A DNA stretch of 15,028 nt from positions 1-15,028 of the forward strand of contig CBFHQE010000073.1 in assembly GCA_965657935.1 (NCBI GenBank). Reading direction: 5' to 3'. Numbering within the stretch: the first letter of the stretch is position 1; the number at the start of each line of letters is the position of its first letter. Of the stretch, positions 15,019 through 15,028 are shown piece after piece. The position numbers and the translations under genes are program-made. This DNA comes from Maricaulis sp965657935 (GTDB lineage Bacteria > Pseudomonadota > Alphaproteobacteria > Caulobacterales > Maricaulaceae). The notes under the pieces were generated by a model that saw nothing but the letters and a program-made list of their open reading frames with translations, did not search any database and had not been told where the DNA came from.

Positions 15019-15028
15019 ATGACGCTCA
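15019..15028 (+). CDS. ftsZ: FtsZ, probable first three codons only
   Basis: An ATG followed by ACG CTC reaches the window edge. A GGGG at 15009-15012 is spaced 6 nt away as a modest Shine-Dalgarno. The identity rests on the near-universal ftsQ-ftsA-ftsZ order and on the promoter-like region before it; the ten visible bases cannot prove it. FtsZ is the tubulin-like GTPase that forms the division ring. Confidence 0.6.

Noticed and set aside
1..15028. CRISPR array, tRNA or rRNA gene, insertion sequence, or a new gene system
   Set aside because: No regularly spaced repeats, cloverleaf or rRNA-like sequence, or transposase was seen; nearly all bases are taken by known division and cell-wall genes.

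Overview
The window is a stretch of the division and cell wall (dcw) cluster of a GC-rich alphaproteobacterium. All genes are on the + strand, in the order ftsI-murE-murF-mraY-murD-ftsW-murG-murC-murB-ddl-ftsQ-ftsA-(ftsZ), which is the usual alphaproteobacterial order. The protein sequences, a candidate CtrA box and GANTC (CcrM-type) sites upstream of ftsZ, and an intergenic GC-rich palindromic repeat all point to the Caulobacterales/Maricaulales/Hyphomonadaceae neighbourhood. The family-level placement is an inference from memory; no search was run.

Layout. Positions 2-1609 hold a 5'-truncated ftsI (septal transpeptidase). From 1606 to 10635 eight genes follow with almost no spacing: murE, murF, mraY, murD, ftsW, murG and murC cover the cytoplasmic UDP-MurNAc-peptide ligases, the first two membrane steps of lipid II synthesis, and the septal glycan polymerase. 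Most junctions are 4-8 bp stop/start overlaps. The only sizeable break inside the synthesis block is 10636-10813, which is filled by a GC-rich palindromic repeat. After it come murB (10814-11734), ddl (11738-12652), ftsQ (12640-13548) and ftsA (13545-14876). The last 152 bases hold the ftsA-ftsZ intergenic region and what looks like the first 10 bases of ftsZ.

How the genes work together. MurB, MurC, MurD, MurE and MurF plus Ddl build UDP-MurNAc-pentapeptide. The DNPR motif of MurE indicates meso-diaminopimelate at position 3, and the Ddl active site indicates D-Ala-D-Ala ends. MraY and MurG turn this into lipid II. FtsW and FtsI polymerise and crosslink it at the septum. FtsQ, FtsA and FtsZ form and control the divisome.

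Most of the window is conventional. The parts worth a second look are regulatory: (i) a segment near the 3' end of ddl with rare codons, a promoter-like element and three GANTC sites within 58 bp, which looks like a hidden ftsQA promoter; (ii) an ftsZ upstream region with a perfect TTAA-N7-TTAA and one GANTC; and (iii) the murC-murB repeat, whose last hairpin contains the murB Shine-Dalgarno sequence and which is itself crossed by an open frame linking the murC stop to the murB start. I saw no new gene system, RNA gene, CRISPR array or transposase.
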